Positions 53,654 to 62,973 of a DNA stretch of 64,000 nucleotides are shown piece by piece; position 1 is the stretch's first letter; each line of letters opens with the position of its first letter. This stretch comes from Lysobacterales bacterium (GTDB lineage Bacteria; Pseudomonadota; Gammaproteobacteria; Xanthomonadales; SZUA-36). Both the position numbers and the translations under genes were made by a program. The stretch spans positions 1-64,000 of the forward strand of contig JAKITK010000008.1 in NCBI GenBank assembly GCA_021648125.1, written 5' to 3'. Below the pieces are notes generated by a model. That model made no database searches. It was given only the letters and a program-made list of their open reading frames with translations, and was not told where the DNA came from.

Positions 53654-53744
53654 GCATTCCTGAAACTGTTAGGACTTTCTGTGGTCAGAGCTTCTGACAC
53701 AGTAGTAATACAATGAAAAAAACAAAAACTCAACTGGCGGTCAA

Positions 53745-54419
53745 TTGATTAAGCTTATCGGGGTTGAAAAACATTTTCGAATTGGAGATCAAGTGGTTCG
53801 CGCGCTGGACGGTATTGACCTGCGCGTAGAAAAAGGTGAATTTATCGCGGTTATGGGGCGTTCTGGATCCGGTAAAACCACTTTGCTAAACATGCTTGGT
53901 TGCATGGACCAACCCGACAGCGGTGAGTACTGGCTGGACGGTGTAGATGTAGCCAGTCTCGATGATGATGCCCTTTCTGCGGTAAGAAATCATAAGCTGG
54001 GCTTTGTTTTCCAGAGCTTTCACCTGCTCGCACGCATGACCACGCTGGAAAATGTGATGCTGCCGCTACAGTATGATCACGACAATCCGCACCCTGATGC
54101 CGAAGCCCGTGCCCGCGAGTTATTAGAAAGGGTTGACCTTGGTGATCGCCTGCACCACAAGCCAAACCAACTCTCAGGCGGGCAACGCCAACGGGTAGCA
54201 GTGGCCAGAGCATTAGTGAACCGACCGGCCGTTATTCTTGCCGATGAACCCACAGGCAACCTTGATAGCACCACTTCTGCGGCAATTATGGATTTACTCT
54301 GCTCATTACACGCGCAGGGGCAGACCATTGTTATGGTTACCCATGAAGATGATATTGCCGCCAATGCCGGCCGGGTCATCGAAATGTTGGACGGTAAGAT
54401 TATCGGAGGTGCACAATGA
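53745..54419 (+). CDS. ABC transporter ATP-binding protein, MacB/LolD-like
   Basis: 224 residues from a TTG start. Walker A GRSGSGKTTLLNMLGC, the MacB/LolD-type NHKLGFVFQSFHLLARMTTL, signature LSGGQRQRVAVARALVNRP and Walker B VILADEPTGNLDS are intact. This subfamily drives type VII (mechanotransmission) ABC systems that do not move substrate through the membrane directly. It opens a five-gene run in which every junction is a four-base ATGA overlap: ATPase, three adaptors and a permease. Confidence 0.92.
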   Translation: MIKLIGVEKHFRIGDQVVRALDGIDLRVEKGEFIAVMGRSGSGKTTLLNMLGCMDQPDSGEYWLDGVDVASLDDDALSAVRNHKLGFVFQSFHLLARMTTLENVMLPLQYDHDNPHPDAEARARELLERVDLGDRLHHKPNQLSGGQRQRVAVARALVNRPAVILADEPTGNLDSTTSAAIMDLLCSLHAQGQTIVMVTHEDDIAANAGRVIEMLDGKIIGGAQ

Positions 54420-55378
54420 AGCTATATCCGCAGGTTTTAATAATTTTGTTGAGCGCTTGTTTGAGTAGCAGCTTGTTAGCAGCGGATGATACCATCCTTA
54501 TCAGTGGTGAAATTGCAGCCGATCAATCACAAAAAATCATCGCCCCGATGAGTGCAAACTGGAATCTGCGGCTCGACTGGATGGCCGAGGAGGGCAGCTG
54601 GTTGAATCAGGGCGATATAGCGGTTCGCTTCGATAATAGCGCCAACGACAATCAAATTATCCAAACAGAAGAGCGGCGTCAAAGAACCCGCTCTGAGGGG
54701 GCGCGAACCAGCGCTCGGTTGGAAAAAGAAGAGCAGTTAGCCCGGTTTGATGCTGAAATTGCAAAAATACGCGAGCAATTGGCAAGTAATGAAGCGCGGA
54801 TACAAGCCGACTTTATCGGCGAACTAAATTATGCTGATAATCAACTGGCATTGACGCGCGCGCAACAGGCGCGGGAAAAAGCCGAGGCGGATGCGGTTGA
54901 TCGCCTGCAGAAGCTGAAAGAAGCCCGCCTCAAAACCAGCCTTGATCAGAGCATGGCAGAGAATGATAAATTATGGTTCCAAAAACTTACCGATGGCAAT
55001 TTGATAAAAGCAGAGATGGACGGTTTTATCCTGTATAAGCGCCACCCCTGGAATCGAAGTAAATTCCGTGCCGGAGATAATGTACAAACCAGTTTTTATG
55101 TAGCTGAGATAGTTGATACTCGGAACATGTATGTGCGCCTGTTTATTAACGCCGTTGATCGGGCGCATCTAGAGCTGGAATCTCCGGTGAAGATATATCT
55201 GGATGCTCATCCGGATAAAGAATTTTCAGGAAAAATTACAGAAATGTTAGCCCAGGGAGAGTCACGCAAGGAATGGGGCAAGGGCTTGTACATGCAAGGA
55301 CGAGTAGTCTTTGATTCGGATCAGGATTTACCGGAATTGATGCCGGGAATGAGTGTATTGGTGGAGTTGGTGCTATGA
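54416..55378 (+). CDS. Periplasmic adaptor (HlyD/MFP family), first of three
   Basis: 320 residues. Signal sequence about 1-22; LLSAC could be a lipobox or part of a cleaved signal (LLAAD). A lipoyl-like half (ANWNLRLDWMAEEGSWLNQG, GDIAVRFDN) is followed by a long coiled coil (about 80-190, rich in Arg/Glu/Gln), the second lipoyl half and a beta-barrel domain (LESPVKIYLDAHPDKEFSGK, LPELMPGMSVLVELVL). Such adaptors bridge inner-membrane transporters and outer-membrane channels. Overlaps both neighbours by four bases. Confidence 0.85.
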   Translation: MKLYPQVLIILLSACLSSSLLAADDTILISGEIAADQSQKIIAPMSANWNLRLDWMAEEGSWLNQGDIAVRFDNSANDNQIIQTEERRQRTRSEGARTSARLEKEEQLARFDAEIAKIREQLASNEARIQADFIGELNYADNQLALTRAQQAREKAEADAVDRLQKLKEARLKTSLDQSMAENDKLWFQKLTDGNLIKAEMDGFILYKRHPWNRSKFRAGDNVQTSFYVAEIVDTRNMYVRLFINAVDRAHLELESPVKIYLDAHPDKEFSGKITEMLAQGESRKEWGKGLYMQGRVVFDSDQDLPELMPGMSVLVELVL

Positions 55379-56364
55379 AGCTGCTTATCGTTTTCAGTAT
55401 GATGTTGATATTGACGGCCTGTGGCGATGACCGCAACAATTCTACCGAGGTAGCTGGTGCAGGCAAAACCATTAAGAGCAGTGGTGAAGTTGTGGCTACC
55501 CGGATGCGTTCTATTACCCCGCCGCAGTTTGAAAATGCCTGGAATGTGAAGATTTCAATGTTGCAAAAGGATGGTTCACGGGTCCGGCCTGGAATGGTCA
55601 TCGTGCGTTATGATACTCAGGATTTAATGGAGAAATTACGCACCCGCAAGGCGGAGGTTGATCAAAAGAATAAAGAGCTCGAGCAGCAACACATCAAGGC
55701 CAGCCAGCAACTTGAAGACCTGCAGCTGGCCATTGATCAGCAGACCAGCAATCTCGACAAAGCCCGGCTGAAGGCAGATATTCCCAATTCATTGTTAGCC
55801 AGCAAGGACTATGAAAAAAACCAACTGAATCTGAAGCTATCCGAGCTTGAGCTGCAGCGGGCGGAGACTGCGTTGAGGTTGGAAGCAAAATTACAAAAAG
55901 TTGAAAAAGAAGGTCTTGAAGGTGAGCGGGAAAAGTCCAGAAATAAAGTTGCCGAATTAGAAGCGGATATTTCAAAAGCTACAGTAATCGCCGACGAGGA
56001 AGGTATATTTGTAGTGGGCAGAGATCATCGCGGCAACCGGGTAAAAGTAGGCGATCAGGTCTGGCGTGGGCGCAAAGTTGCTGAAATACCCGATATGCAG
56101 TCGCTGCAAATCCTGTTGCAGATTCCAGAGCGCGAAGCCGCCAGGGTTCAACCCGGTCAAAAGGTCAGGTTTCGCTTGGATGCCAAGCCGGAAGAACACT
56201 TTGAGGGTGTGGTTGAATCGCGCGGTTCAGTGGTTCGTAACCGGTCGCGCAACCAGCCTGCCAAAGTATTTGATACCCGAGTAACAATCGATCACCTTGA
56301 TCCGGAGCTGATGCGACCTGGGATGCGGGTGACGGCGGAAATTTTTAGTAGTATTAGGCAATGA
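55375..56364 (+). CDS. Periplasmic adaptor lipoprotein (HlyD/MFP family), second of three
   Basis: 329 residues with a clear lipoprotein signal (MLILTACGD, Cys17). It has the same design as its neighbour: lipoyl half (NAWNVKISMLQKDGSRVRPG, MVIVRYDT), coiled coil (about 85-205, repeated Lys/Glu/Gln/Leu), second lipoyl half (DQVWRGRKVAEIPDM) and barrel (VQPGQKVRFRLDAKPEEHFE, MRPGMRVTAEIFSSIRQ). It shares little direct identity with the first adaptor by eye beyond the motif layout. Its place between two other adaptors suggests a mixed adaptor ring. Confidence 0.87.
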   Translation: MKLLIVFSMMLILTACGDDRNNSTEVAGAGKTIKSSGEVVATRMRSITPPQFENAWNVKISMLQKDGSRVRPGMVIVRYDTQDLMEKLRTRKAEVDQKNKELEQQHIKASQQLEDLQLAIDQQTSNLDKARLKADIPNSLLASKDYEKNQLNLKLSELELQRAETALRLEAKLQKVEKEGLEGEREKSRNKVAELEADISKATVIADEEGIFVVGRDHRGNRVKVGDQVWRGRKVAEIPDMQSLQILLQIPEREAARVQPGQKVRFRLDAKPEEHFEGVVESRGSVVRNRSRNQPAKVFDTRVTIDHLDPELMRPGMRVTAEIFSSIRQ

Positions 56365-57632
56365 TGAGTTTAAGCGTATTGCGGAAAACCACAGCGCTTA
56401 TCACACTACTAATACTCAGCGCTTGTGGGAACTCGGGGGAACCGACAGTTGGCCCGGCTTCTATTGTGGTGAAAAAATCAGCCTTTAAAGTGCTGGTGCG
56501 CGCAGATGGTGAGCTATCTGCGGCCAGCACAGTGCCGCTAACCCTGCCTCCGGGTAATGTAATGCCCCGCACTATCGTTTGGTTGGCAGATGATGGCAAG
56601 TGGGTTGAAGAGGGTGAGGTTGTCGCCCGTTTTGATCGCTCAATTGCTGAAAGGAGTTTGCGAGAAGTTCTTACACAATTACAGAAGTCCGACCTTGATA
56701 TTGATGCAAAAAAGCGCGAGTTTTCCCTAGCTTTGAACAAAATAACGGCGGATATTTTTGTTACCCAGCAGGAATTAGGGGTTGCCGAACGCTTCAGCAT
56801 CGAAGAGGGCAGCATAGCCATGTCGCGCCAGGAAATGATAGAGCGCATGCAGGATGAGGGGTTTTTACGTTTGAAACAGGACCATTTCAAGAACCGCCAA
56901 AGTGGTCAGGAAAACCGTCGACAGGCAGAGCTCGCCGTACTTGGGGCGCAAAGAGAAAGCGCATCCAGTAAGGGAAGTTTACTGGAACAGCAGATTGATG
57001 CCTCAGTAACCCAGGCACCGAATGCTGGCTATTTTGTGCGCAAGAAAAACTGGTTTGGAGAAGCATTAAGTGCCGGACAGTCGGTTTTTCCCGGTAACTC
57101 TTTTGGAGAAATTCCGGATCTGGGTAAAATGCAGGCGATACTACAGGTGCTTGAGTCGGAAGCCGGTAGTATTGCTGTTGGTCAAAAAGTCAGTGTCACC
57201 ATCGATGCTTTCCCCGACCGCCCGCTGAGTGGAATGATTGATAGCATGGCTCAGGTGCCCGCCAGTTTGGAACAAAACAGCCCAATAAAATACTTTGCGG
57301 TGACGGTTAGCCTAGATCAGGCTGACCCTGACTGGATTACTCCGGGAGCGCGGGTGCGCGGACTGATAGAAATTTTAGATAAACCAGCGGTCGTGTGGGT
57401 GCCTAATCAGTCTATCGCGCAATCTATCGGTGAAGTAGGCGGACAACAATCACCCGCTGGCGAAAACTCTTCCTTATGGGTGTATGTAAAGACGGGTAGC
57501 AGCACAGAAAAGCGCTACATTGAAATTGGTGACAGGGGCCCGTTACGAACCGAAATTAAAGCTGGTTTGGCAGCTGGCGACGAAATATTACTCACCCCCC
57601 CGGTGAATAAATCCGGAGCCGCACAATTATGA
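56361..57632 (+). CDS. Periplasmic adaptor lipoprotein (HlyD/MFP family), third of three
   Basis: 423 residues, the longest of the three, with lipobox LILSACGNS (Cys22). The order is lipoyl half (RTIVWLADDGKWVEEGEVVA), coiled coil (about 90-220, interrupted), second lipoyl half, beta-barrel (IAVGQKVSVTIDAFPDRPLS) and a full membrane-proximal domain at the C-terminus (WVYVKTGSSTEKRYIEIGDR, ending LLTPPVN), like MacA. It is the adaptor most likely to contact the downstream MacB-type permease. Confidence 0.87.
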   Translation: MMSLSVLRKTTALITLLILSACGNSGEPTVGPASIVVKKSAFKVLVRADGELSAASTVPLTLPPGNVMPRTIVWLADDGKWVEEGEVVARFDRSIAERSLREVLTQLQKSDLDIDAKKREFSLALNKITADIFVTQQELGVAERFSIEEGSIAMSRQEMIERMQDEGFLRLKQDHFKNRQSGQENRRQAELAVLGAQRESASSKGSLLEQQIDASVTQAPNAGYFVRKKNWFGEALSAGQSVFPGNSFGEIPDLGKMQAILQVLESEAGSIAVGQKVSVTIDAFPDRPLSGMIDSMAQVPASLEQNSPIKYFAVTVSLDQADPDWITPGARVRGLIEILDKPAVVWVPNQSIAQSIGEVGGQQSPAGENSSLWVYVKTGSSTEKRYIEIGDRGPLRTEIKAGLAAGDEILLTPPVNKSGAAQL

Positions 57633-58864
57633 TGGAGGCACGCGGGTTCAGGCAGGCGTTACGGCAATTGCGGCAGCATAAACTGCGTACTTTACTGACT
57701 TTACTGGGAATGGTTTTTGGCGTGGGTGCGGTTATTGCCATGCTAAGTATTTCAGAGGGCGGCCGCCAGGAAGCCCTACGAATGATTGATTCCATGGGTT
57801 TGCGCAACTTGATTGTTGAAGCGGTTGAGTTTGATCCAGAAACCTTGCAGGAAATCCGGACACAATCTGTCGGATTGTATGCCGGTGATATCGAAGCTAT
57901 TATGACCACCTTGCCGATGGTAGAGTCTTATGCGGCGGCAAAGAAAATAAAAACCTGGGATGTATATAGTCTGGAGGCACGCGCCAACCCGGAAGTTCTG
58001 GCGGTATCTGCAGATTATTTCAATCTGGGGAACATGCAAATTGACAGTGGTCGGGTGCTCACAGACCGGGATAACCAAACCTATGCACAGGTGGCGGTTC
58101 TTGGTGCCAGTGCCGCCGAATCACTATTTCCCGACAGCCCCGCCACGGGTAAATTAATCAAAGTGAACCATCTATGGTTAAAGGTTATCGGGGTGCTGAA
58201 AAAGACCGAAAAGGGTAAAAAAGAGTTTGCCGGTATTACCCTTGCCGATGACTCCAGCCGTATATTTATCCCCCTTGATACAGCACGAAAACGCTTAAAA
58301 ATAAATTCGCTGGAAAGTCCGCTGGATAGCCTAAAGCTGCGACTTGTAGAAGGCGCTGATACGGCCTCCTCGGCACTGGCCGTGGATTATCTGTTGAAAA
58401 AACGCCATGGAGCCTCAGCAGATTACCGCATGGTGGTGCCAGCCGCGCTATTGCAACAGGAAGAGCAAACTCAGAAAATTTTTACGGTTGTTATGGCAGC
58501 GATTGCTGGTATTTCACTACTGGTGGGTGGTATTGGTATTATGAACATCATGTTAGCAACCGTATTGGAAAGAACCCCTGAAATCGGGTTATTACGGGCT
58601 GTTGGGGCGCGTAAAAAAGATATCCGCGACCAGTTTTTAATGGAAAGCGTGACTATCGCTGGCATCGGTGCATTAATTGGCATAGTATTTGGATTGTTGC
58701 TGGCGTTCGCGGTGCAGTTATTTGCCGCCTGGCCGGTAGCGTTTTCTCTATTCGGTATTGTGGTATCGGTAGTCATTTGCTTGTTGACTGGCATTGTCTT
58801 TGGCCTGTATCCTGCGGTTCAAGCCGCTGAGCTTGACCCTATTAAGGCTTTGCAACGCGACTAG
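57629..58864 (+). CDS. ABC transporter permease, MacB/FtsX type
   Basis: 411 residues with one N-terminal membrane segment (about 20-45: TLLTLLGMVFGVGAVIAMLS), a large periplasmic MacB core domain (about 50-270) and three C-terminal segments within the FtsX domain, including SLLVGGIGIMNIMLATVLER and the loop TPEIGLLRAVGARKKDIRDQ. It ends AVQAAELDPIKALQRD, as expected for MacB-like permeases. With the ATPase at 53745 it makes a split MacB. No TolC-like gene is in the operon, so an outer-membrane partner would be encoded elsewhere. Confidence 0.93.
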   Translation: MMEARGFRQALRQLRQHKLRTLLTLLGMVFGVGAVIAMLSISEGGRQEALRMIDSMGLRNLIVEAVEFDPETLQEIRTQSVGLYAGDIEAIMTTLPMVESYAAAKKIKTWDVYSLEARANPEVLAVSADYFNLGNMQIDSGRVLTDRDNQTYAQVAVLGASAAESLFPDSPATGKLIKVNHLWLKVIGVLKKTEKGKKEFAGITLADDSSRIFIPLDTARKRLKINSLESPLDSLKLRLVEGADTASSALAVDYLLKKRHGASADYRMVVPAALLQQEEQTQKIFTVVMAAIAGISLLVGGIGIMNIMLATVLERTPEIGLLRAVGARKKDIRDQFLMESVTIAGIGALIGIVFGLLLAFAVQLFAAWPVAFSLFGIVVSVVICLLTGIVFGLYPAVQAAELDPIKALQRD

Positions 58865-58895
58865 AATACTGATCTGTAAGAGAGCCAGGAATCAA

Positions 58896-59375
58896 ATGAA
58901 GTTGGAAATAATATCCGGTGGACAGACAGGCGTTGATCGTGCGGCGCTGGATACTGCCATTCGTTATGACCTTCCCTGCGGTGGTTGGTGTCCGCCCGGG
59001 CGCCTGGCGGAAGACGGGCCCTTATCAAATCATTACCCCTTAACCGAACTGCCATCCGGTGGATATCCGGCAAGAACCCGACGCAATGTTAAAGACGCGG
59101 ATGGGACTTTAATTATTCATAGTGGTGTTGTAGGGCGGGGAACCGGTTTAACCATCAATACCTGCAAACAGCTGAATAAACCTATGCTGATTTTGAAGTT
59201 GAATAAGTGTGATGCTAATAGTGACTTTTCAAGCGAACAGGACAGCATCAAAAAATTTCTGCAGGAACACCAAATCGGAATATTAAATGTGGCCGGCCCA
59301 CGCGCGAGTGGTTGGCCGGAGGGTTATGCTCTGTGTCGAAAAATTTTGGCACCAGTGTTTGTGAGTTATGCCTGA
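58896..59375 (+). CDS. Putative molybdenum carrier protein, SLOG fold
   Basis: 159 residues from ATG 58896 (AGGA upstream). The Rossmann-like SLOG/YpsA-related family is recognised by IISGGQTGVDRAALDTAIRY, GGWCPPGRLAEDGPLS, YPARTRRNVKDADGTLII and LNVAGPRASGWPEGY. It resembles the family labelled putative molybdenum carrier, named after a molybdenum cofactor carrier; SLOG proteins more generally bind nucleotides or nucleotide-derived ligands. The real ligand here is unknown. It follows the ABC operon by 31 bases and converges on the M20 peptidase. Confidence 0.8.
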   Translation: MKLEIISGGQTGVDRAALDTAIRYDLPCGGWCPPGRLAEDGPLSNHYPLTELPSGGYPARTRRNVKDADGTLIIHSGVVGRGTGLTINTCKQLNKPMLILKLNKCDANSDFSSEQDSIKKFLQEHQIGILNVAGPRASGWPEGYALCRKILAPVFVSYA

Positions 59376-59387
59376 GGTGGAACCTGA

Positions 59388-60812
59388 CTACCCCGTTTCG
59401 CGTTGACAGTGATCGGCAATTACCCGGGAGACACAGGCGTTGAGTTTTTTGGCGAACGGAATATGCAAAAATTCATTCGGGCCATGGGCATTGGAGTTGG
59501 GCCCTAAAACACCAGTAATCATAAACTGGGCTTCGGGAAAAAAGTCACCCAGCATTGCCATAAACGGAATCGTGCCACCCTCGCCCATATACATAACCCC
59601 TTTGCCATAAAATGCCTGTGATGCAGACTCCAGCGAAGTATGTAACCAGGGGGCTATTTCAGGCGCGTTCCAGCCGGAGGCTGCTTGATCGGTATTAAAT
59701 TCCACCCGGGCATTTTGTGGCGGGTCTTTTTCCAGCAGTTGTTTTAGAAACACACTGGCTTGCTCACCATCGAGAGTAGGTGGCAGACGCAAAGAAAGCT
59801 TCCACTCAGTGAAGGGCCGTAAAACATTTCCGGCATTTTGAATATCAGGTAAACCACCCGCTCCGGTATAAGAAAGCGCGGGTCGCCAACTGCGGTTTAG
59901 CAGGCGTTCATAATTATTTTCCGCCATTGGTTCAACCCCATCGGCAAAGGGGTAGGCCTGATAAACCGCATCACCCAAGGCATCGGCCATCGCTTGGGTT
60001 TGTTCACGGCGTTGATCAGGGATATCTTGGTATAGTTCTTCGGGAAGCACCCGGCCAGTAGCTTCATCCTCCAAGCGTGAGGTGACTTGTTTTAGCACCC
60101 TAAAGCTCGATGGAACCACACCAGAGGCATAGCCTGAATGCACACCTTCCGTTAGTACCTCGGCTCTAAGCGTACCAGCAGCCATACCGCGCAGAGAAAC
60201 GGTTAACCAGAGTTGTTCATAGTTACCCGCACCTGAATCCAGGCAAATTACCAGCGATGGCACCCCGATTCGATCACGCAGGTAGTCGATATAGGCAGGT
60301 AGATCATAGGAACCCGATTCTTCACAAGATTCAATTAAAACCACACAACGGGCATGTGGAATTCCTTGTTCCTGCAACGCCTTGATTGCGATTAAGGAGG
60401 CAAAAGCCGAATAACCATCATCCGCGCCGCCACGACCATAAAGTTTATTGTCTTTAATTACCGGTTTCCAAGGAGATAAATCTTCAGCCCAGCCCTCCAT
60501 TTCCGGTTGCTTATCCAGATGCCCATAGAGCAAGATTACATCCTCACTATCTGGGTCCGTGCCGGGAATTTCCATGAATATAATCGGTGTGCGCTCTCCC
60601 AGTCGAACAACTTCTGTACTCATCCCGGCGATAGCTTGCTGAGAACACCAGTCATAAATCAGGCTAACAGCATCTTCCATATAGCCGTGTTCCGCCCAAT
60701 CAGGGTCGAAATGCGGAGATTTGTTGGGAATGCGGATGTACTTGACCAGTTCAGGAACGATACTTTCATCCCATTTTTTATCTATAAATGCCTGAGTTGT
60801 TTTTGAGTCCAT
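59388..60812 (-). CDS. M20-family metallopeptidase
   Basis: 474 residues, cytoplasmic. Zinc-site motifs are present: VILLYGHLDKQP (first His/Asp), YGRGGADDGYSAFASLIAIK (bridging Asp), IESCEESGSYDLPAYI (catalytic Glu and ligand Glu), CLDSGAGNYEQLWLT, and the final His in NSNAHGPNEFLHI. A dimerisation domain (about 200-330) is inserted. Family members cleave di- and tripeptides or deacylate amino acids. It is downstream of a POT peptide transporter on the same strand, so imported peptides are the probable substrates. Confidence 0.9.
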   Translation of the reverse strand: MDSKTTQAFIDKKWDESIVPELVKYIRIPNKSPHFDPDWAEHGYMEDAVSLIYDWCSQQAIAGMSTEVVRLGERTPIIFMEIPGTDPDSEDVILLYGHLDKQPEMEGWAEDLSPWKPVIKDNKLYGRGGADDGYSAFASLIAIKALQEQGIPHARCVVLIESCEESGSYDLPAYIDYLRDRIGVPSLVICLDSGAGNYEQLWLTVSLRGMAAGTLRAEVLTEGVHSGYASGVVPSSFRVLKQVTSRLEDEATGRVLPEELYQDIPDQRREQTQAMADALGDAVYQAYPFADGVEPMAENNYERLLNRSWRPALSYTGAGGLPDIQNAGNVLRPFTEWKLSLRLPPTLDGEQASVFLKQLLEKDPPQNARVEFNTDQAASGWNAPEIAPWLHTSLESASQAFYGKGVMYMGEGGTIPFMAMLGDFFPEAQFMITGVLGPNSNAHGPNEFLHIPFAKKLNACVSRVIADHCQRETG

Positions 60813-60868
60813 GTTTAACCTTTAGCTGCTACTTCTGAGGCCTGTTTGCGGTGCTAGCATTAGCGCTC

Positions 60869-60896
60869 AAGGCAGGTGAGTCGGCCACCCGCCTTA
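60869..60896. terminator. Strong hairpin between POT transporter and M20 peptidase
   Basis: AAGGC and GCCTT, and inside them GGTG and CACC, pair to give a nine-pair stem with one mismatch and a seven-base loop. There is no T-tract, so it may attenuate rather than stop transcription from the transporter into the peptidase gene. Confidence 0.35.
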
Positions 60897-60955
60897 AGCA
60901 TTTATTGGACAGTTTTAGTCGTTTTGTTGCTTCAAGTTATAAAAAACTTTAAAGC

Positions 60956-62734
60956 TTAACGCCCGTGAATCAATTTCTTTAACAACGGGCTGGAAAACAT
61001 TAGCAAAAAGCCAAGCGCAACGGCCGCTATTCCCAACTTGAAGAACACACTGCTATAAACAGCCATTTCTTCAATGGCAGGTGTACCCTCAGGCACCACA
61101 GTCATTTTGGCGATCATCGCCGCTAGAATGTTTGCGTAAGATGAGGCTAAAAACCAGATTCCCATCATAAAGCCAACAATTTGCTTTGGTGATAACTTGG
61201 TAACGCTCGACAAGCCAATGGGTGATAAACATAATTCGCCAGTGGTATGTAGAAAATACATCAACGCGACCCAAATGATAGCTACCTTACCAATGTTTCC
61301 GGCAGCATCGGCTTGCATTGAGTTGATGCCCCAGTTTAGAACCCAAAAACCAAGCCCGATTTGTACCATCGCCAGACCAAACTTGAAGAATGGGGTTGGT
61401 TCTTTACCGCGCTTAGCAAGCCAAGTCCAGAGCGCTGCCACGGGGATACCAAACATAACAATAAACAGCGGGTTAAGCGACTGTAATTGTGGTGCGGTGA
61501 CTGAAACCGGGCCGATAGAGTCGCTGACATAGTCAGCGGCAAAAATATTCAATGTACTTGGTCCCTGGTCAAACAAGGTCCAAAATAGCACCGAGGATAC
61601 CACCAGAATAATTAGGCCTATCATCCGGTCCCGTTCTACCTTGTCCAGCTTGGTTAGCATATAAACGACAATACCGGTAAATACAACACCGGCAACAACA
61701 TGCATGACCGGCTCTACTACCCCAACAAACTGGAACATGACATAGGCAACACCAACCATGGCAAAACCGGCAAGGTATACCGCATATTCATAGTTTATTG
61801 GCCCGATGAATGGTTTTTTAAGCAGGGCAGGATCGCGCGGCTCAGCCTTACCTTCCAACCAGCCTTGGCCCATAATAAACAGAACTAGGCCTAAAATCAT
61901 ACCCACAGCTGCCAGCCCAAACCCGGCACCCCAACCATACTTAAAGGCCAGATACCCACACCATAAAGAGGCCAAAGCAGCGCCGATATTTATGCCCAGA
62001 TAGTAAAGCGTGAAGCCGCTATCTCTGCGCTGGTCGCCTTGTTCATACAGTGCGCCAACACAGGTTGATATATTGGGCTTCAAAAACCCGACCCCGACAA
62101 CGATAAGCGCCATAGCCAAAAACAGAATGTTTTTATGCTTCTGACTGGCTTCCTGGGATAACTCACCACTAATGGTTTGCTCGACCCCGCCTGCATTGGT
62201 GAAAGTAATCTTTCTTTCGATACTGCCTAGCGCGGGTTGCACCATTCTGTTGATTTTGAAGGTCTGATCATCAAGATTAATAAATTTAGTAGTATGTTGA
62301 TCATAGTTTGCAGAACGGGTGATTTCGTAAGTAACCCCATCACTCATAATAGTTTCGGTAGCTGGTGCACCATGGATACTCATCAAAGAGTGTCCTGCAA
62401 CCAATAACACCGCCCCGAATATAACGCCTTTTCTAAAGCCGATATACTTATCAGCCAGATAGCCGCCCAATAAAGGTGCTAGATAGACCAAAGCCACATA
62501 GGCTCCGTAGGTCTGGTAGGCAATCGTCCGTTCGACTAGGAAGTGCCAAGTCAGATAAAAAATAAGTAGTGCCCGCATCCCATAATAGGAAAACCTTTCC
62601 CACATTTCGGCAGCAAACAGAACCTGTAAGCCTCTTGGGTGGCCACGCATCTGCATATAAATGATGGGTGCGAGCAGCACAAAAACGAAAGTAACACCTA
62701 ACGAAAAGCCAAGACCCATGGAATACCCCATCAT
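60956..62734 (-). CDS. Proton-dependent oligopeptide transporter (POT/PTR2 family)
   Basis: About 592 residues from ATG 62734; a longer frame to a TTG at 62830 adds an unconvincing hydrophilic extension. It has the POT motif FAAEMWERFSYYGMRALLIF near the N-terminus, GGYLADKYIGFRKGVIFGAV and FTLYYLGINIGAALASLWCG, with twelve or more membrane segments. Unusual features are an extra N-terminal segment before GHPRGLQVLF and a soluble insertion of about 75 residues (about 130-205 of the mature frame) between membrane segments. It imports di- and tripeptides with protons. The M20 peptidase follows on the same strand. Confidence 0.9.
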   Translation of the reverse strand: MMGYSMGLGFSLGVTFVFVLLAPIIYMQMRGHPRGLQVLFAAEMWERFSYYGMRALLIFYLTWHFLVERTIAYQTYGAYVALVYLAPLLGGYLADKYIGFRKGVIFGAVLLVAGHSLMSIHGAPATETIMSDGVTYEITRSANYDQHTTKFINLDDQTFKINRMVQPALGSIERKITFTNAGGVEQTISGELSQEASQKHKNILFLAMALIVVGVGFLKPNISTCVGALYEQGDQRRDSGFTLYYLGINIGAALASLWCGYLAFKYGWGAGFGLAAVGMILGLVLFIMGQGWLEGKAEPRDPALLKKPFIGPINYEYAVYLAGFAMVGVAYVMFQFVGVVEPVMHVVAGVVFTGIVVYMLTKLDKVERDRMIGLIILVVSSVLFWTLFDQGPSTLNIFAADYVSDSIGPVSVTAPQLQSLNPLFIVMFGIPVAALWTWLAKRGKEPTPFFKFGLAMVQIGLGFWVLNWGINSMQADAAGNIGKVAIIWVALMYFLHTTGELCLSPIGLSSVTKLSPKQIVGFMMGIWFLASSYANILAAMIAKMTVVPEGTPAIEEMAVYSSVFFKLGIAAVALGFLLMFSSPLLKKLIHGR

Positions 62735-62973
62735 AATTATAATTTGAGGACTAGAAGAATAAAGGCTGTTGCCGCAGGAATCAATAGCTTTCGGAATACC
62801 TTGTCCTCCAGCTTCCCCGTTTTCTTCCAAAACAGCGCCAAGAAATGATACCCAATGTCGAATACTTACTACCGGTTAGGACAACATATATACCGATGTT
62901 CTAAGCGGTTAAAAACCCCCTCAAGCCGCATATCCGAAGTTTTATTATGTTTGTTTGGCGGTAGAATAGAACT

